Positions 26,767-36,159 are shown, counted from the first letter of the stretch. The stretch is 64,000 bases of DNA from Leifsonia sp. fls2-241-R2A-40a (GCF_030209575.1 NZ_JARVRS010000001.1:1550001-1614000), one strand, 5' to 3'. Made by a program: numbers and translations. The notes: generated from the sequence alone by a model not told the origin.

Positions 26767-28074
26767 ATGAACGAGATGCCCACGCGTGCGCACGCACGAG
26801 CGCAGGAGAAAGCGGCGGGGCCGGCGGTCCGCCACGGACGCCTGAAGCCGCATCGACCGTTCACCGCGCTTCTGAAGATCGTCGTCGCGGTCATCGCCGT
26901 CTTCGGTGTGACGGGCGTCTCGCTCGCGGCGTACGCAGCGGTGGATGTCGTCGCCAGCGTCAAGAAGTCGGTGAAGCTGGTCGACACCAAGGGCAACACG
27001 GTGACGCCGGGCGTCGGTGCCATGAACGGGGCTTTCAACGTCCTGCTCGCCGGCAGCGACAGCGGCGGGGGGAACGCCGCCTACGGCGACCGCGAGGAGA
27101 ATCTCAATGACGTGACGATGCTGTTGCACGTCTCCGCCGACCACAAGAACGCGACCGTCGTCAGCTTCCCGCGCGACATGTACGTGGCCATCCCGTCCTG
27201 CCCGGACCCCAAGGGCGGCAGCTTCGATTCGATGAGCCGCCAGAAGATCAACAACTCGCTCAGCTACGGCGGCCTCGCCTGCACCGTGCTGACGGTCGAG
27301 AAGCTGACCGGACTCGACATCCCGTACGCGGGCGTCATCCAGTTCGATGGCGTGATCGAGATGTCGAACGCGGTCGGCGGCGTTCCGGTCTGTGTCGCCG
27401 GAGACATCGAAGACCCGTACACCGGCTTGAACGTGAAGGCGGGCCAGAACGTGTTGCAGGGCTCCCAGGCCCTCGCCTTCCTGCGCACCCGTCACGGCGT
27501 CGGAGACGGCTCGGACCTCGGCCGGATCAGCAACCAGCAGGTGTTTCTGTCGTCGCTGGTCCGCACCATCAAGAGCGCCGACGTGCTCAGCAACCCGGTC
27601 AAGCTGTACGGGATGGCCAAGGCCGCGACCAGCAACATCACGCTCTCGGACAGCCTCAACAGCCCGACCACCATCGTCTCGATGGCGCTGGCGCTGAAGA
27701 ACATCGACATCAGCAAGGTCGTGTTCGTGCAGTATCCGAACCACTACGAGGGAGACGGTGTCGCTCCGACCGCGGATGCGGCCGACCAGCTGATGAGCGC
27801 GCTGCAGAACGACCAGCCGGTCGCTCTGACGGGCGACACCGGGGTGGGCTCGCAGGCGGACCCGAACGCTCCCGCCGGCCAGGCGGCCGCGGGCCAGACG
27901 CCCGCGACCCAGGCTCCCGCGACCGGTGCGACCCAGGCTCCGACTCCGGCGACGGGCGCGCCGACCGCACCGGCGTCCGGTTCGGCCGGCGACGGCTCGG
28001 CCGTGGAGCTCCCGTCGGATGTGCACGGCCAGACGGCGGCGCAGTACACCTGCTCGAAGCCCTTCTCGGACTGA
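26767..28074 (+). CDS. LytR-CpsA-Psr (LCP) family cell-wall ligase
   Basis: 435 aa. A short cytoplasmic basic stretch, one membrane helix (about residues 35-60), then the LCP catalytic domain with the signature pieces DVTMLLHV, FPRDMYVAIP and ALAFLRTRHGVGDGSDLGRI, including the conserved arginines that bind the lipid pyrophosphate. The C-terminus (about 365-435) is a Pro/Thr/Ala-rich low-complexity tail. LCP proteins attach secondary wall polymers to peptidoglycan outside the membrane. Ribosome-binding site GGAGGGAAG upstream. Confidence 0.92.
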   Translation: MNEMPTRAHARAQEKAAGPAVRHGRLKPHRPFTALLKIVVAVIAVFGVTGVSLAAYAAVDVVASVKKSVKLVDTKGNTVTPGVGAMNGAFNVLLAGSDSGGGNAAYGDREENLNDVTMLLHVSADHKNATVVSFPRDMYVAIPSCPDPKGGSFDSMSRQKINNSLSYGGLACTVLTVEKLTGLDIPYAGVIQFDGVIEMSNAVGGVPVCVAGDIEDPYTGLNVKAGQNVLQGSQALAFLRTRHGVGDGSDLGRISNQQVFLSSLVRTIKSADVLSNPVKLYGMAKAATSNITLSDSLNSPTTIVSMALALKNIDISKVVFVQYPNHYEGDGVAPTADAADQLMSALQNDQPVALTGDTGVGSQADPNAPAGQAAAGQTPATQAPATGATQAPTPATGAPTAPASGSAGDGSAVELPSDVHGQTAAQYTCSKPFSD

Positions 28075-28102
28075 CGAGAGCGGCTAGCCGCACCGCGTAG
28101 GA

Positions 28103-28131
28103 ATGCCCCGGCTCCCTGGGAGCCGGGGCAT
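28103..28131 (+). terminator. Strong stem-loop terminator after the LCP gene
   Basis: Perfect 13-nt arms (ATGCCCCGGCTCC and complement) with a 3-nt loop, 28 nt after the stop. The U-tract is weak, as is common in high-GC actinobacteria. Confidence 0.75.
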
Positions 28132-28195
28132 CCGTATTCGGGCGCGAGTCGCGGGGAACGTTAGAATCGGGCGACGCCGGGTTCGCCCGGCGCGG

Positions 28196-28283
28196 GGAGG
28201 GCTGTCCGAGCGGCCGATGGAGCCAGTCTTGAAAACTGGTGGGCAGAAATGTCTCGTGGGTTCGAATCCCACGCCCTCCGCCA
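28196..28283 (+). tRNA. tRNA-Ser (anticodon TGA)
   Basis: 88 nt including an encoded CCA (28281-28283). Acceptor arms GGAGGGC/GCCCTCC, anticodon stem CCAGT/ACTGG with loop CTTGAAA (anticodon 28230-28232), a long variable arm and a T-loop GGTTCGAATCC. A -10-like TAGAAT lies at 28162-28167. Confidence 0.97.
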
Positions 28284-28367
28284 TCAGCGGTCCCAGCCGT
28301 GCGGAGCCATCTGTTGCGCCGCGCCCGCCGTCGGCTACCATCGGGCAGATTCTGCGGGAGGTCTGCG

Positions 28368-29999
28368 ATGGCTGGACGGTGGGGTGCGGTCACGGTGCTG
28401 GCGTCCGCGCAGTTCGTGATGACTCTCGACAGCACCGTCATGAACGTGTCGATCTCGACCGTCGTCAAAGACCTGAACACCACGATCTCGGCCATGCAGG
28501 CGAGCATCACGTTCTACACGCTGACCATGGCGGCGTTCATGCTGCTCGGCGCGAAGCTCGGTGACGTGCTGGGTCGCCGGCGCGCGCTGGTGATCGGCTC
28601 CATCATCTACGCCGTCGGATCGGGGACGACCGCGCTCGCGCCCAACATCGCGGTGCTGTTCATCGGCTGGTCGATCATCGAGGGACTCGGCGCGGTGCTG
28701 GTCATCCCGGCGATCGCCGCCCTGATCGCGGACAACTACTCCGGCCACGCCCGGGTGACGGCGTTCGCCGCCATCGGTGCGGCGTCCGGGGTCGCCGTCG
28801 CGGTGGGGCCGCTCATCGGCGGCTTCCTGACCACCTATGCGAGCTGGCGCTACGTCTTCGCGGGCGAGGTCGTGATCATGGCGATCGTGCTGCTCTTCCG
28901 CAAGGTCGTGTCCGACAGCGGCGTGCGCTCGCACATCCGGATCGACGTCCTCTCAGTAGTGCTATCGGCGGCTGCTCTCGTCCTCATCGTCTACGGCCTG
29001 CTGCAGACGAAGACCTGGGGATGGATCCTGCCGACGCAGCCGGACATCAGCGTGCTGGGGCTGTCGCCGGTGCCGTTCGTCATCGCCGCGGGCGCCGTGC
29101 TGCTGTGGCTGTTCTTCCTGCGGCAGAGCAGCCTCGTCCGTCAGGGCCGGCCTCCGCTGCTCAACACGGCCATCCTGCGCCTCGGGCAGTTGCGCGCCGG
29201 AGTGGGGAGCCTCGGCATCCAGTACACGGTGACCGCCGGCCTCTTCTTCATCGTGCCGATCTACCTGCAACTCGCACTCGGTCTGGATGCCCTCTCCACG
29301 GGGCTGCGGATCTTCCCGCTCTCGGTCGCCCTCGTCCTTTTCTCCATCCTCGGCACGGCGCTGGCCCGGAGGCTGTCGCCGAAGCTCATCGCCCGCATCG
29401 GGCAGCTGGGGCTGGTGGTGTCGAGCCTGGTCCTGCTCGGGTCGGTGGACACGGAGCTCAACAACTGGCTCTTCGGCATCGGGATGTTCCTCGCCGGCGC
29501 CGCCCTCGGCCTCCTCGCCTCGCAGCTCGGCAACGTCACGATGTCGGCGGTCGGCGATGACGAGCTGAGCGAGGCCGGAGGGGTGCAGGGCGTCTTCCAG
29601 AACCTGGGCTCGTCGCTCGGCACGGCCTTGATCGGCTCGGTGATGATCGCGTCGCTGACGACGATCTTCGGCGGCGCTGTCGCCGCGAGCACGCTTCCCT
29701 CCTCGGTGCAGCAGCAGATCTCGTCGCAGACCCAGGGCGGTGTGCCGGTGGTGCCGGCCGCGGACGTCCCCACGATCGCGTCGAACGCAGGGCTCTCGGA
29801 GGAGCAGAGCAAGCAGCTGTCGAGCATCTACAGCGCGTCGCAGCTCGAGTCGCTGCGTCTCTCGTTCGCGGCGCTGTCCCTCGTCTCGGTCGGCGCGCTG
29901 TTCTTCTCCCGGAACCTGCCGTCCCGGGTGCTGGGCAGGACCGAGGAGGACGATACGGAGGCGCCGCAACAGGTGCCGCCCGCGGCCGGGTCGCGCTGA
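28368..29999 (+). CDS. MFS transporter, DHA2 (EmrB/QacA-like)
   Basis: 543 aa from ATG 28368 with GGGAGG upstream; the frame reads back through the tRNA gene but that part is not coding. N-terminal motif (LDSTVMNVSISTVVKDL), motif A (GAKLGDVLGRRRALV) and motif C (GVAVAVGPLIGGFLT) are present, with about 14 helices and an acidic tail. Probable drug or metabolite exporter; no adjacent regulator. Confidence 0.85.
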   Translation: MAGRWGAVTVLASAQFVMTLDSTVMNVSISTVVKDLNTTISAMQASITFYTLTMAAFMLLGAKLGDVLGRRRALVIGSIIYAVGSGTTALAPNIAVLFIGWSIIEGLGAVLVIPAIAALIADNYSGHARVTAFAAIGAASGVAVAVGPLIGGFLTTYASWRYVFAGEVVIMAIVLLFRKVVSDSGVRSHIRIDVLSVVLSAAALVLIVYGLLQTKTWGWILPTQPDISVLGLSPVPFVIAAGAVLLWLFFLRQSSLVRQGRPPLLNTAILRLGQLRAGVGSLGIQYTVTAGLFFIVPIYLQLALGLDALSTGLRIFPLSVALVLFSILGTALARRLSPKLIARIGQLGLVVSSLVLLGSVDTELNNWLFGIGMFLAGAALGLLASQLGNVTMSAVGDDELSEAGGVQGVFQNLGSSLGTALIGSVMIASLTTIFGGAVAASTLPSSVQQQISSQTQGGVPVVPAADVPTIASNAGLSEEQSKQLSSIYSASQLESLRLSFAALSLVSVGALFFSRNLPSRVLGRTEEDDTEAPQQVPPAAGSR

Positions 30000-30110
30000 G
30001 TCGAGCACCGGCGTTTCCCGGATGCGGTTAGGATCGGCCCCAGCGCAGCCGCGCGGCTCGAGTTCACATCCCGCGCCCGGCGCCGACCGTTGCAGACCGA
30101 GAGGAATCGC

Positions 30111-30434
30111 ATGACCGACAGCCCCGTACCCTCGTTCGAACTGCTGGCCGCAGGGCTCCTGGAGGACCCGGACCTCGACGTGTCCGTCACGGCGACCGGG
30201 CTGCACGTGCACGGGAGGCTGTTCGCCTACCTCGACGGGACGGACCTGGTGCTCGACCTCCCGCAGGACCGCGCCGCCGACCTGATCGGCCGCGAGGTGG
30301 CCGCGCCGGTCGCCGCCGGCCGCAGCGAGGCGAAGGGCACCTGGGTGCGGATCGCGGACGCGGAGGACTGGCCGGAGCTCGCCTCCGAGTCGCACCAGTT
30401 CGTCGGCGAGCCCGCCGTCGGCAAGGAGTCCTGA
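30111..30434 (+). CDS. Small conserved protein, possibly TfoX/YjbR-like
   Basis: 107 aa from ATG 30111 (GAGAGGAA upstream). The core (GLHVHGRLFAYLDGTDLVLDL, then AADLIGREVAAPV and KGTWVRIADAEDW) resembles the beta-sheet of TfoX-N/YjbR-like domains found in many actinobacterial hypotheticals, but the assignment is tentative. No membrane segment or signal peptide. A TAGGAT hexamer near 30030 could be its -10 box. Confidence 0.6.
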   Translation: MTDSPVPSFELLAAGLLEDPDLDVSVTATGLHVHGRLFAYLDGTDLVLDLPQDRAADLIGREVAAPVAAGRSEAKGTWVRIADAEDWPELASESHQFVGEPAVGKES

Positions 30435-30468
30435 CCTCCTCAGGCGGTCAGTCGGCGGTCAGCAGCCG

Positions 30469-32610
30469 TCAGCAGCCGTCCAGCGTCCCGACCGTGTAGG
30501 CCAGGGCGTTCGGCCCTCCGAGGATGTCGACGTTGGTCGCTCCGATCGAATACAGGTCGTTCGACACCGACCGCGGCACGCAGGTCGGCTGCACCAGTTC
30601 CAGCGCGGAACCGTTGTAGCCGGCCGCAGCCGCGCCCGAGAGTGCGTCGGGGAAGTTGACTCCGCTTGCCAGGTAGACACCGACGTGCGACCCGGGCGTG
30701 TAGAACGCCCGGGTGATCAGGCTCGACGTCTGGTAGCGGTCGCTTCCGGCGAACCGGGTGGGCGCGAAACCGTGGCTGGCGAGCGAGGACTGCAGGCCGG
30801 AGGAGACGACGCTCGTCCCGCCGGCGAGGTAGGTCTTCGTGACGCCGAGCTTCGTCAGCTCCGCCGCTGTGGCGCTGTCGAGGCTGCCGGCCGCGCCGTT
30901 GACGAGGATGATCGGCGCCTTGAGCTTCCCCGCAGGTGCGCCGGCGGACAGGGCGTCCGGGAAGTTCATCCCGGTCGCGATGAAGGCCTTGGTCGATGAC
31001 GGGAACGCCTTCGCTGCGACGATGAGCGACGTGGAGAAGCGGTCAGAGCCGTAGTAGCGCTGGACGTCGGTGATCCCGGTGTCGTGCGCGATCCGGTCGA
31101 CCACTGCTGGGCTCACCGCGCTCGGTCCGCCGATGATGCGCAGTTTGGTGACATGGTCATCGATGAGCTTCTGCTCGAGGGTCGGGGGGACGTAGTTCCG
31201 CCCCACCAGGAGGAGCGGTGCGTTGTTCGCCGCGGCGGCGGGCGCGGCGGCGAGGGCGTCGGCGAAGTTCTCGCCCGTGGCGATGAAGGCGGTGTCCGGG
31301 TAGAGCAGCCCGCTGGACTGCAGGACGCCCATGTTGGTGCTGTACCGGTCGTCTCCCGAGATCCGCCAGGTGTCGACCGCCTGCACGACTCCGACGGCGT
31401 CGTGCTGGGAGTCGGCGAACCACGCCTGTCCCGCCGTATCGACGGCGATGGCGCTCACGAACGCGTCCGGCTGACCGGGAAGCGTGTAACGGTGCGGATC
31501 CTCCATGTAGCCGAAGCGCTCGATCCACTGCGACGTCAGAGTGTCGTAGCCCTGGGCGTCCGTGCCGAGGCGTCCGCGGTCGACCCAGAGCGAACCGTCC
31601 GCCCCGGCGACGAACGCGTTGATGATGTCATCGGACCGCGCGTAGCTGTCCGAAACGGGGTGGATGTCGCTGGGGCTGTTCATCCGCCACACCTGATCGG
31701 GGATGTTGTTGTTCGCGATGTCGGCGGCTTCGAGCCAGACCACGCCGTCGTCGTCGGCCACGACCGATGCGACCTCGTGGACCGCGCCGCCGATGGCGGG
31801 GCTCCCGTTCAGCCCGGTCGGCGTCGGGATGGTCGTGACCGTGCCGTTGACGGCGATCTTGACGATCGCCCCCTTGAGGGCCGTCCACAGGTTGCCCGCC
31901 GTGTCCGCATTCAGGGAGGTCTTGTTCGCGCCCGGGCTGTACGCATCCCCACCGGGAAGGGGCACGCGAGCGGACACCCCGCTGGTGGCGTCGATCCGGT
32001 TCAGCTTTCCGAGGGAGAAGTCGTAGATGTCGCCGTCGCCGGTGACCTTCCAGCCGTAGTAGCCGCGCCAGCTGGTGAGGCCGGTCGGGTGCGCGATGGT
32101 CGTCGCGAAGTCGGGCGTCACCTCGCGGATGATCGTGTCGAGAGGCGTCGAGTAGTAGAAGTGGCCGTTGGGCCCGATCTGCAGATCGGTGACGGGCCCG
32201 GTCGTGCGTGCACGGATGGTGATTCCCCCGGCCGCGTACTCGCCGATGTAGCCGATCGACCCGTCCACACCCCCGCCGAACCAGAGGTTGCCGGAGCTGT
32301 CCGGCACGATCGGGTTGGGGTAGGTCCCGCGGAGCGACATCCCCTGGAACGTTGCAGGGAGCGGGAACTCGGTGACCTTGCCGTCGTGTCCGATCCGGCC
32401 GATCCCGTCGGCCTCGCCGAACCACATGTTGCCGTCGGGCTCCAGGCGCAGGCCGTTGGGGGTGGAGCCGGGTGCGGTGGCGTACTCGGCAAGATTCGCC
32501 GTGGATCCCGTCGGAGTTCCGGCGACGGCGGGGGCGACGGCGCCCGCGGTGAGGGTGGTCGCGGCCACCGCCGTGACGATGGCGATGGTGACACGCGTCG
32601 AGCTGCGCAC
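30469..32610 (-). CDS. Secreted protein: streptogramin-lyase-like beta-propeller plus three CwB2 cell-wall-binding repeats
   Basis: 713 aa from GTG 32610, which has GAAGGGA upstream. A signal peptide ends near residue 30 (APAVAG). Residues about 35-410 contain propeller blades of the virginiamycin B lyase/NHL type (GNMWFGEADGIGRIG, GNLWFGGGVDGSIGYI, GQAWFADSQHDAVG). The C-terminal third has three cell-wall-binding repeat 2 units, each opening with a (G/S)DR(Y/F) motif (ISGDDRYSTN, YGSDRFSTS, FAGSDRYQTS). It is probably anchored non-covalently to the wall; binding or hydrolytic activity of the propeller is unknown. Confidence 0.85.
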   Translation of the reverse strand: MRSSTRVTIAIVTAVAATTLTAGAVAPAVAGTPTGSTANLAEYATAPGSTPNGLRLEPDGNMWFGEADGIGRIGHDGKVTEFPLPATFQGMSLRGTYPNPIVPDSSGNLWFGGGVDGSIGYIGEYAAGGITIRARTTGPVTDLQIGPNGHFYYSTPLDTIIREVTPDFATTIAHPTGLTSWRGYYGWKVTGDGDIYDFSLGKLNRIDATSGVSARVPLPGGDAYSPGANKTSLNADTAGNLWTALKGAIVKIAVNGTVTTIPTPTGLNGSPAIGGAVHEVASVVADDDGVVWLEAADIANNNIPDQVWRMNSPSDIHPVSDSYARSDDIINAFVAGADGSLWVDRGRLGTDAQGYDTLTSQWIERFGYMEDPHRYTLPGQPDAFVSAIAVDTAGQAWFADSQHDAVGVVQAVDTWRISGDDRYSTNMGVLQSSGLLYPDTAFIATGENFADALAAAPAAAANNAPLLLVGRNYVPPTLEQKLIDDHVTKLRIIGGPSAVSPAVVDRIAHDTGITDVQRYYGSDRFSTSLIVAAKAFPSSTKAFIATGMNFPDALSAGAPAGKLKAPIILVNGAAGSLDSATAAELTKLGVTKTYLAGGTSVVSSGLQSSLASHGFAPTRFAGSDRYQTSSLITRAFYTPGSHVGVYLASGVNFPDALSGAAAAGYNGSALELVQPTCVPRSVSNDLYSIGATNVDILGGPNALAYTVGTLDGC

Positions 32611-32815
32611 GGAGGATCCCTTCAGCTGCACGGGTCCCCCACGCTGCACTGCACAGCCCGATTCCCCGGTGTGGTGTCATCCTAGGGACGCCCGGCCGTG
32701 CGGAGGTCGGCTCGGCCTACCCCAGTTCGAGGGCCCGCGCTGCTCCACCGACTGTCGACGGTCGCGGTGCCACTCCGCCGCGTAGGATCGGGCCACAAGC
32801 GACCACGGAGGCACC

Positions 32816-33469
32816 ATGACTGACAGCGGAACCCCTGCGACCGGCACGCCAGCACCCGGCTGGTATCCGGACCCGTACGGTTCGGCGGGTCTGCGGTGGT
32901 GGGACGGCGCGAACTGGGGCGAGCAGGTGAGTCCGGCCCCCGCGCGGCCAGCGCCGGCGGTCTACGGGCCGCCGCCGCGTCGCCCGCTCCCCGAAGGCAC
33001 GCCGATCTACACCGTGTGGATCTGGCTGGTCGCGCTCCTGCCGCTGGTCGCATCCCTGCTGTTGTTCCTGCTGCACCCGCAGGTGATGTTCACCACCCGC
33101 CCGGGCACCTCGGACCTCATGGTCTCCGACCCGTTCGCGCTGCTCGGCGGTCCGCTGTACTTCGTCGTCATGGGGCTGAACTGGCTGATCGCCGCGGCGA
33201 TCATCGTGTTCGCCTGGCTCGACTACCGCGAGCTGCGCCGCCGCGGCGTCGAGCGGCCGTTCCACTGGGCCTGGTCGTTCATCGGACTCGTCTACCCGAT
33301 CGGCCGCAGCGTGATCGTGCGCGGAGTCGCCGGCGGCCGCGGACTGGCGCCGATGTGGGTGGCGATCGCCGCGTACCTGGTGGCTTTCGTGCTGGGCTTT
33401 ATCTGGTCGATCTCGCTCGTCGCACAGATCATCGGAACCGCCCACCTCAACGTCCCGATGGGCACCTGA
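32816..33469 (+). CDS. DUF2510-domain membrane protein
   Basis: 217 aa. The start is ATG 32817 or the overlapping codon at 32816 used by the long frame; both give the same frame within the limits of reading. The N-terminal DUF2510 motif (APGWYPDPYGSAGLRWWDGANWGEQV) is followed by a Pro-rich linker and four membrane helices. DUF2510 is a Trp-rich, typically cytoplasmic-side module widespread in actinobacteria and of unknown function. A GGAGG ribosome-binding site precedes the start. Confidence 0.82.
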   Translation: MTDSGTPATGTPAPGWYPDPYGSAGLRWWDGANWGEQVSPAPARPAPAVYGPPPRRPLPEGTPIYTVWIWLVALLPLVASLLLFLLHPQVMFTTRPGTSDLMVSDPFALLGGPLYFVVMGLNWLIAAAIIVFAWLDYRELRRRGVERPFHWAWSFIGLVYPIGRSVIVRGVAGGRGLAPMWVAIAAYLVAFVLGFIWSISLVAQIIGTAHLNVPMGT

Positions 33470-33503
33470 GAATCCGGTGTCGGGACGCCCCAGCGGCATC
33501 CGT

Positions 33504-33509
33504 TATGAT
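33504..33509 (+). promoter_or_regulatory. -10 box TATGAT of tRNA-Ser(GCT)
   Basis: TATGAT lies 30 nt before the tRNA 5' end, in the expected place for a tRNA promoter. Confidence 0.5.
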
Positions 33510-33539
33510 GGTCGTCGTGCGTCCGCTCGCGGTCGCGCT

Positions 33540-33628
33540 GGAGACGTCGCATAGTTCGGCCTAGTGCACCACCCTGCTAAGGTGGAGTCCCCGTAAGGGG
33601 ACCGAGGGTTCAAATCCCTCCGTCTCCG
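33540..33628 (+). tRNA. tRNA-Ser (anticodon GCT)
   Basis: 89 nt. Acceptor arms GGAGACG/CGTCTCC, anticodon stem CCACC/GGTGG with loop CTGCTAA, long variable arm (GTCCCCGTAAGGGGAC) and T-loop GGTTCAAATCC. CCA is not encoded. The 3' end is a likely integration site for the accessory island to the right. Confidence 0.97.
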
Positions 33629-33636
33629 CGTATCGA

Positions 33637-33671
33637 AACCCCCGGAATACCGCTGATTCCGGGGGTTTTTT
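33637..33671 (+). terminator. Intrinsic terminator of tRNA-Ser(GCT)
   Basis: 12-nt arms (AACCCCCGGAAT / ATTCCGGGGGTT), 7-nt loop, followed by a T-run. Confidence 0.9.
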
Positions 33672-34037
33672 CTGCCCAGATTCGCCCATCCCCCACAAAA
33701 CCCCACAACGCATCCCGCGGGATAGTGCAGACCGGCGATCGGTGGACGCGCCTCGACTTCTCCTGGTGTGGCGGCTTGAGGCAAGCTCAACTCACCGCCA
33801 TTCTGAGAGCGGCTGGTCTGGACCCTGTCGTCGGCGACACCTCCGCTGCGTCCGCTGCTGGAATCGCCGGTGCGGTACCGGACGCTGCCAGCTGGAGCTC
33901 GGAAGCGCGGGCACAAAAAATGCGAGGAAGATCTCCTCGCATTTCCAGAATATATCATGTCACCGGGCTTGCCGCAAGAGCCCCCTCCTCGTGCAGAATG
34001 ACAGGCCTCACTCCACGACTCTGCAGAAGGAGGGCGC
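33672..34037. other. Intergenic start of the accessory island
   Basis: No convincing gene. The plus strand has an open frame from 33725 without recognisable similarity. It contains the hairpin listed at 33915-33944. Near the right end a GAAGGAGG ribosome-binding site serves the exporter. Confidence 0.4.
33915..33944 (-). terminator. Orphan terminator-like hairpin facing left
   Basis: Perfect 11-nt arms (AAATGCGAGGA / TCCTCGCATTT) with loop AGATC, preceded on the plus strand by six A, i.e. followed by a U-run on the minus strand. No minus-strand gene lies to its right, so it is either a remnant or ends an antisense transcript. Confidence 0.6.
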
Positions 34038-35489
34038 TTGTCCGACATCCGGACCACATCCGACGCACCGACCGTTTCCGCACCCGACCACTCTGTCCGC
34101 AACCGTCTCGTCATCTCGCTGCTGCTCGTTTCCGCCTTCGTGGTGATCCTCAACGAGACCGTCATGAACGTCGCCCTGCCCGACCTGATGAAGGACCTCG
34201 GGATAGAGCCGAGCCTCGGACAGTGGCTCACCACGGCGTTCATGCTCACGATGGCGGTCGTAATACCGACCACCGGGTTCCTGCTCCAGCGGTTCCGCAC
34301 TCGCACAGTCTTCGTCACCTCGATGACCCTGTTCAGCGTCGGCACGCTCATCGCGGCCTGTGCGCCGGGGTTCGGTGTGCTGGTCGCGGCGAGGGTCGTG
34401 CAGGCGAGCGGCACGGCGATCATGATGCCTCTGCTGATGACCACCGTGATGACCGTCGTCTCCGCCGCGTCGCGCGGCAAGACGATGGGCAACATCTCCA
34501 TCGTGATGTCGGTCGCACCGGCGATCGGGCCGACCATCGCCGGCGCGATCCTCAGCGTCGCGGGATGGCGGTGGATCTTCGTCCTCGTCCTCCCGTTCGC
34601 CGTAGGCGCGCTACTTCTCGGTGCGCTCCGCATCCCGAATGTCAACGAGCCGAGGAAGGTGCCGGTCGACGTCCTCTCGGTGGTGCTATCCGCGCTGGCG
34701 TTCTCCGGGCTCATCTACGGGTTCAGCAGCGTCGCGGAGGTGGCGCAGGGGCACCCGGGAGTGCCGGTGTGGATCCCGATCACCGCGGGCGCACTCAGCC
34801 TCGCTGGCCTGATCTGGCGCCAGCTGGTGCTGCAGCGCTCCGATCGGGCTCTGCTCGACCTGCGGGTGTTCCGCTCCCGCGGGTTCACCGTCGCGGTGCT
34901 CATGATGGCGGTGGCCATGGCGTCGATGTTCGGGACGCTGATCCTCCTGCCGCTGTACCTCCAGACGGTGCTCGGGCTTGCGCCTCTGGCGACCGGGCTC
35001 GTGCTGCTGCCCGGCAGCCTGCTGATGGGCCTGATGGGGCCCATCGTGGGCCGGATCTACGACAAGCGGGGGCCGTCGCCGCTGATCGTCCCCGGCACGA
35101 TCGTGGTCAGCGCCGCCCTGTGGATGCTGAGCACGCTCGGCCACGCGACGCCCGTCGCGCTGGTCGTGCTCATCCATGTGGGGCTTTCGGTCGGACTGGC
35201 GCTCACCTTCACGCCGCTGTTCACGTCGGGCCTGGGCTCACTGCCAGCGCGCTTCTACTCGTACGGCTCCGCGGTGATCGGCACGAATCAGCAGCTCGCC
35301 GGCGCGATCGGTACGGCCCTGTTCATCACCATCCTGTCCACGGTCGGCGCTCACGAGCTGGCGGCCGGCGGGACGAACACCGCGGCGGTGCAGGCGGGCA
35401 TCCACGCGGCGTTCCTCTGCGGGGCGACGCTGTCGGTCCTGCTCATCGTCGGCGCTTTCTTCGTTCGCCGGCCGGTGCAGGAGGGCTGA
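34038..35489 (+). CDS. MFS exporter, DHA2-like (drug resistance MFS)
   Basis: 483 aa from TTG 34038 with a strong GAAGGAGG site. Motifs LNETVMNVALPDLMKDLG (D1 region), GFLLQRFRTRTVFV (motif A-like) and SVAPAIGPTIAGAIL (motif C) are visible across about 13-14 helices. Probably exports a drug-like compound. It opens a plus-strand gene row with three RibD-like reductases on the accessory island, suggesting horizontal transfer of a small resistance/detoxification block. Confidence 0.87.
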   Translation: MSDIRTTSDAPTVSAPDHSVRNRLVISLLLVSAFVVILNETVMNVALPDLMKDLGIEPSLGQWLTTAFMLTMAVVIPTTGFLLQRFRTRTVFVTSMTLFSVGTLIAACAPGFGVLVAARVVQASGTAIMMPLLMTTVMTVVSAASRGKTMGNISIVMSVAPAIGPTIAGAILSVAGWRWIFVLVLPFAVGALLLGALRIPNVNEPRKVPVDVLSVVLSALAFSGLIYGFSSVAEVAQGHPGVPVWIPITAGALSLAGLIWRQLVLQRSDRALLDLRVFRSRGFTVAVLMMAVAMASMFGTLILLPLYLQTVLGLAPLATGLVLLPGSLLMGLMGPIVGRIYDKRGPSPLIVPGTIVVSAALWMLSTLGHATPVALVVLIHVGLSVGLALTFTPLFTSGLGSLPARFYSYGSAVIGTNQQLAGAIGTALFITILSTVGAHELAAGGTNTAAVQAGIHAAFLCGATLSVLLIVGAFFVRRPVQEG

Positions 35490-35568
35490 CCGTGACGCTT
35501 TCTCCCGGCGGGCGCGGCGCGTCCCCTCCCTCCCCCTGTCGCACCACCCATCGTCGAAAGGAACGCCC

Positions 35569-36159
35569 ATGCGCTCGCTGATCGTCTCCACCGCCGTCAC
35601 CCTTGACGGCTTCGCCGCCGGTCCGGGCGGCAACCCGCTCGCACTCAATCTGGACGCCGCCTTCGACGATCACAATCTCTCTCTCATGCGCGAGGCCGGC
35701 ACGATTCTGCTCGGTCGCACCTCGTTCGAACTGTTCAGCTCGTTCTGGCCGATGGTCGCCGACGCGCCGGAGGACCCGTCGAACCCGGCGCTGAGCGCGG
35801 TCAACCGCGAGTTCAGCGGCCGCTACCGCGACATCCAGAAACTCGTAGTCAGCGACCGCTACGAGGTCCCCGGCGACAACCCATGGCGCGACACCACCAC
35901 GGTCGTCCGCGGAGACGCCATTCGTGACCTGATCGAACGGGAGAAGGCGGCAGGGGACGGCTCGATCGTCGTGTTCGCCAGCGGCACTCTGTGGAACGGA
36001 CTGCTCGCCGACGGCCTCGTGGACCGAATGGACCTCATCGTGGGACCTGACGCGATCGGCGAGGGCGTCCCCGCATTCAGGCGGCCCGTACGACTCGACC
36101 CCGTTGAGGCGCGCATTCTCGACGGTTCACGTAACACGCTTCTGCGCTACGTGCCGTAG
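35569..36159 (+). CDS. Dihydrofolate reductase-family protein (RibD C-terminal-like), copy 1
   Basis: 196 aa. N-terminal strand with the RibD_C/DHFR signature (STAVTLDGFAAGPGGNP), a Gly-rich dinucleotide loop (VVFASGTLWNGLLADGLVD) and a C-terminal LLRYVP strand. These NADPH-dependent reductases act on unknown substrates. 79 nt after the exporter with GAAAGGAA upstream. The first of three tandem paralogues, each with its own ribosome-binding site. Confidence 0.8.
   Translation: MRSLIVSTAVTLDGFAAGPGGNPLALNLDAAFDDHNLSLMREAGTILLGRTSFELFSSFWPMVADAPEDPSNPALSAVNREFSGRYRDIQKLVVSDRYEVPGDNPWRDTTTVVRGDAIRDLIEREKAAGDGSIVVFASGTLWNGLLADGLVDRMDLIVGPDAIGEGVPAFRRPVRLDPVEARILDGSRNTLLRYVP

Noticed and set aside
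28103-28367. Open frames running through tRNA-Ser(TGA) into the exporter
   Set aside because: The tRNA is unambiguous and the exporter has a good start and ribosome-binding site at 28368.
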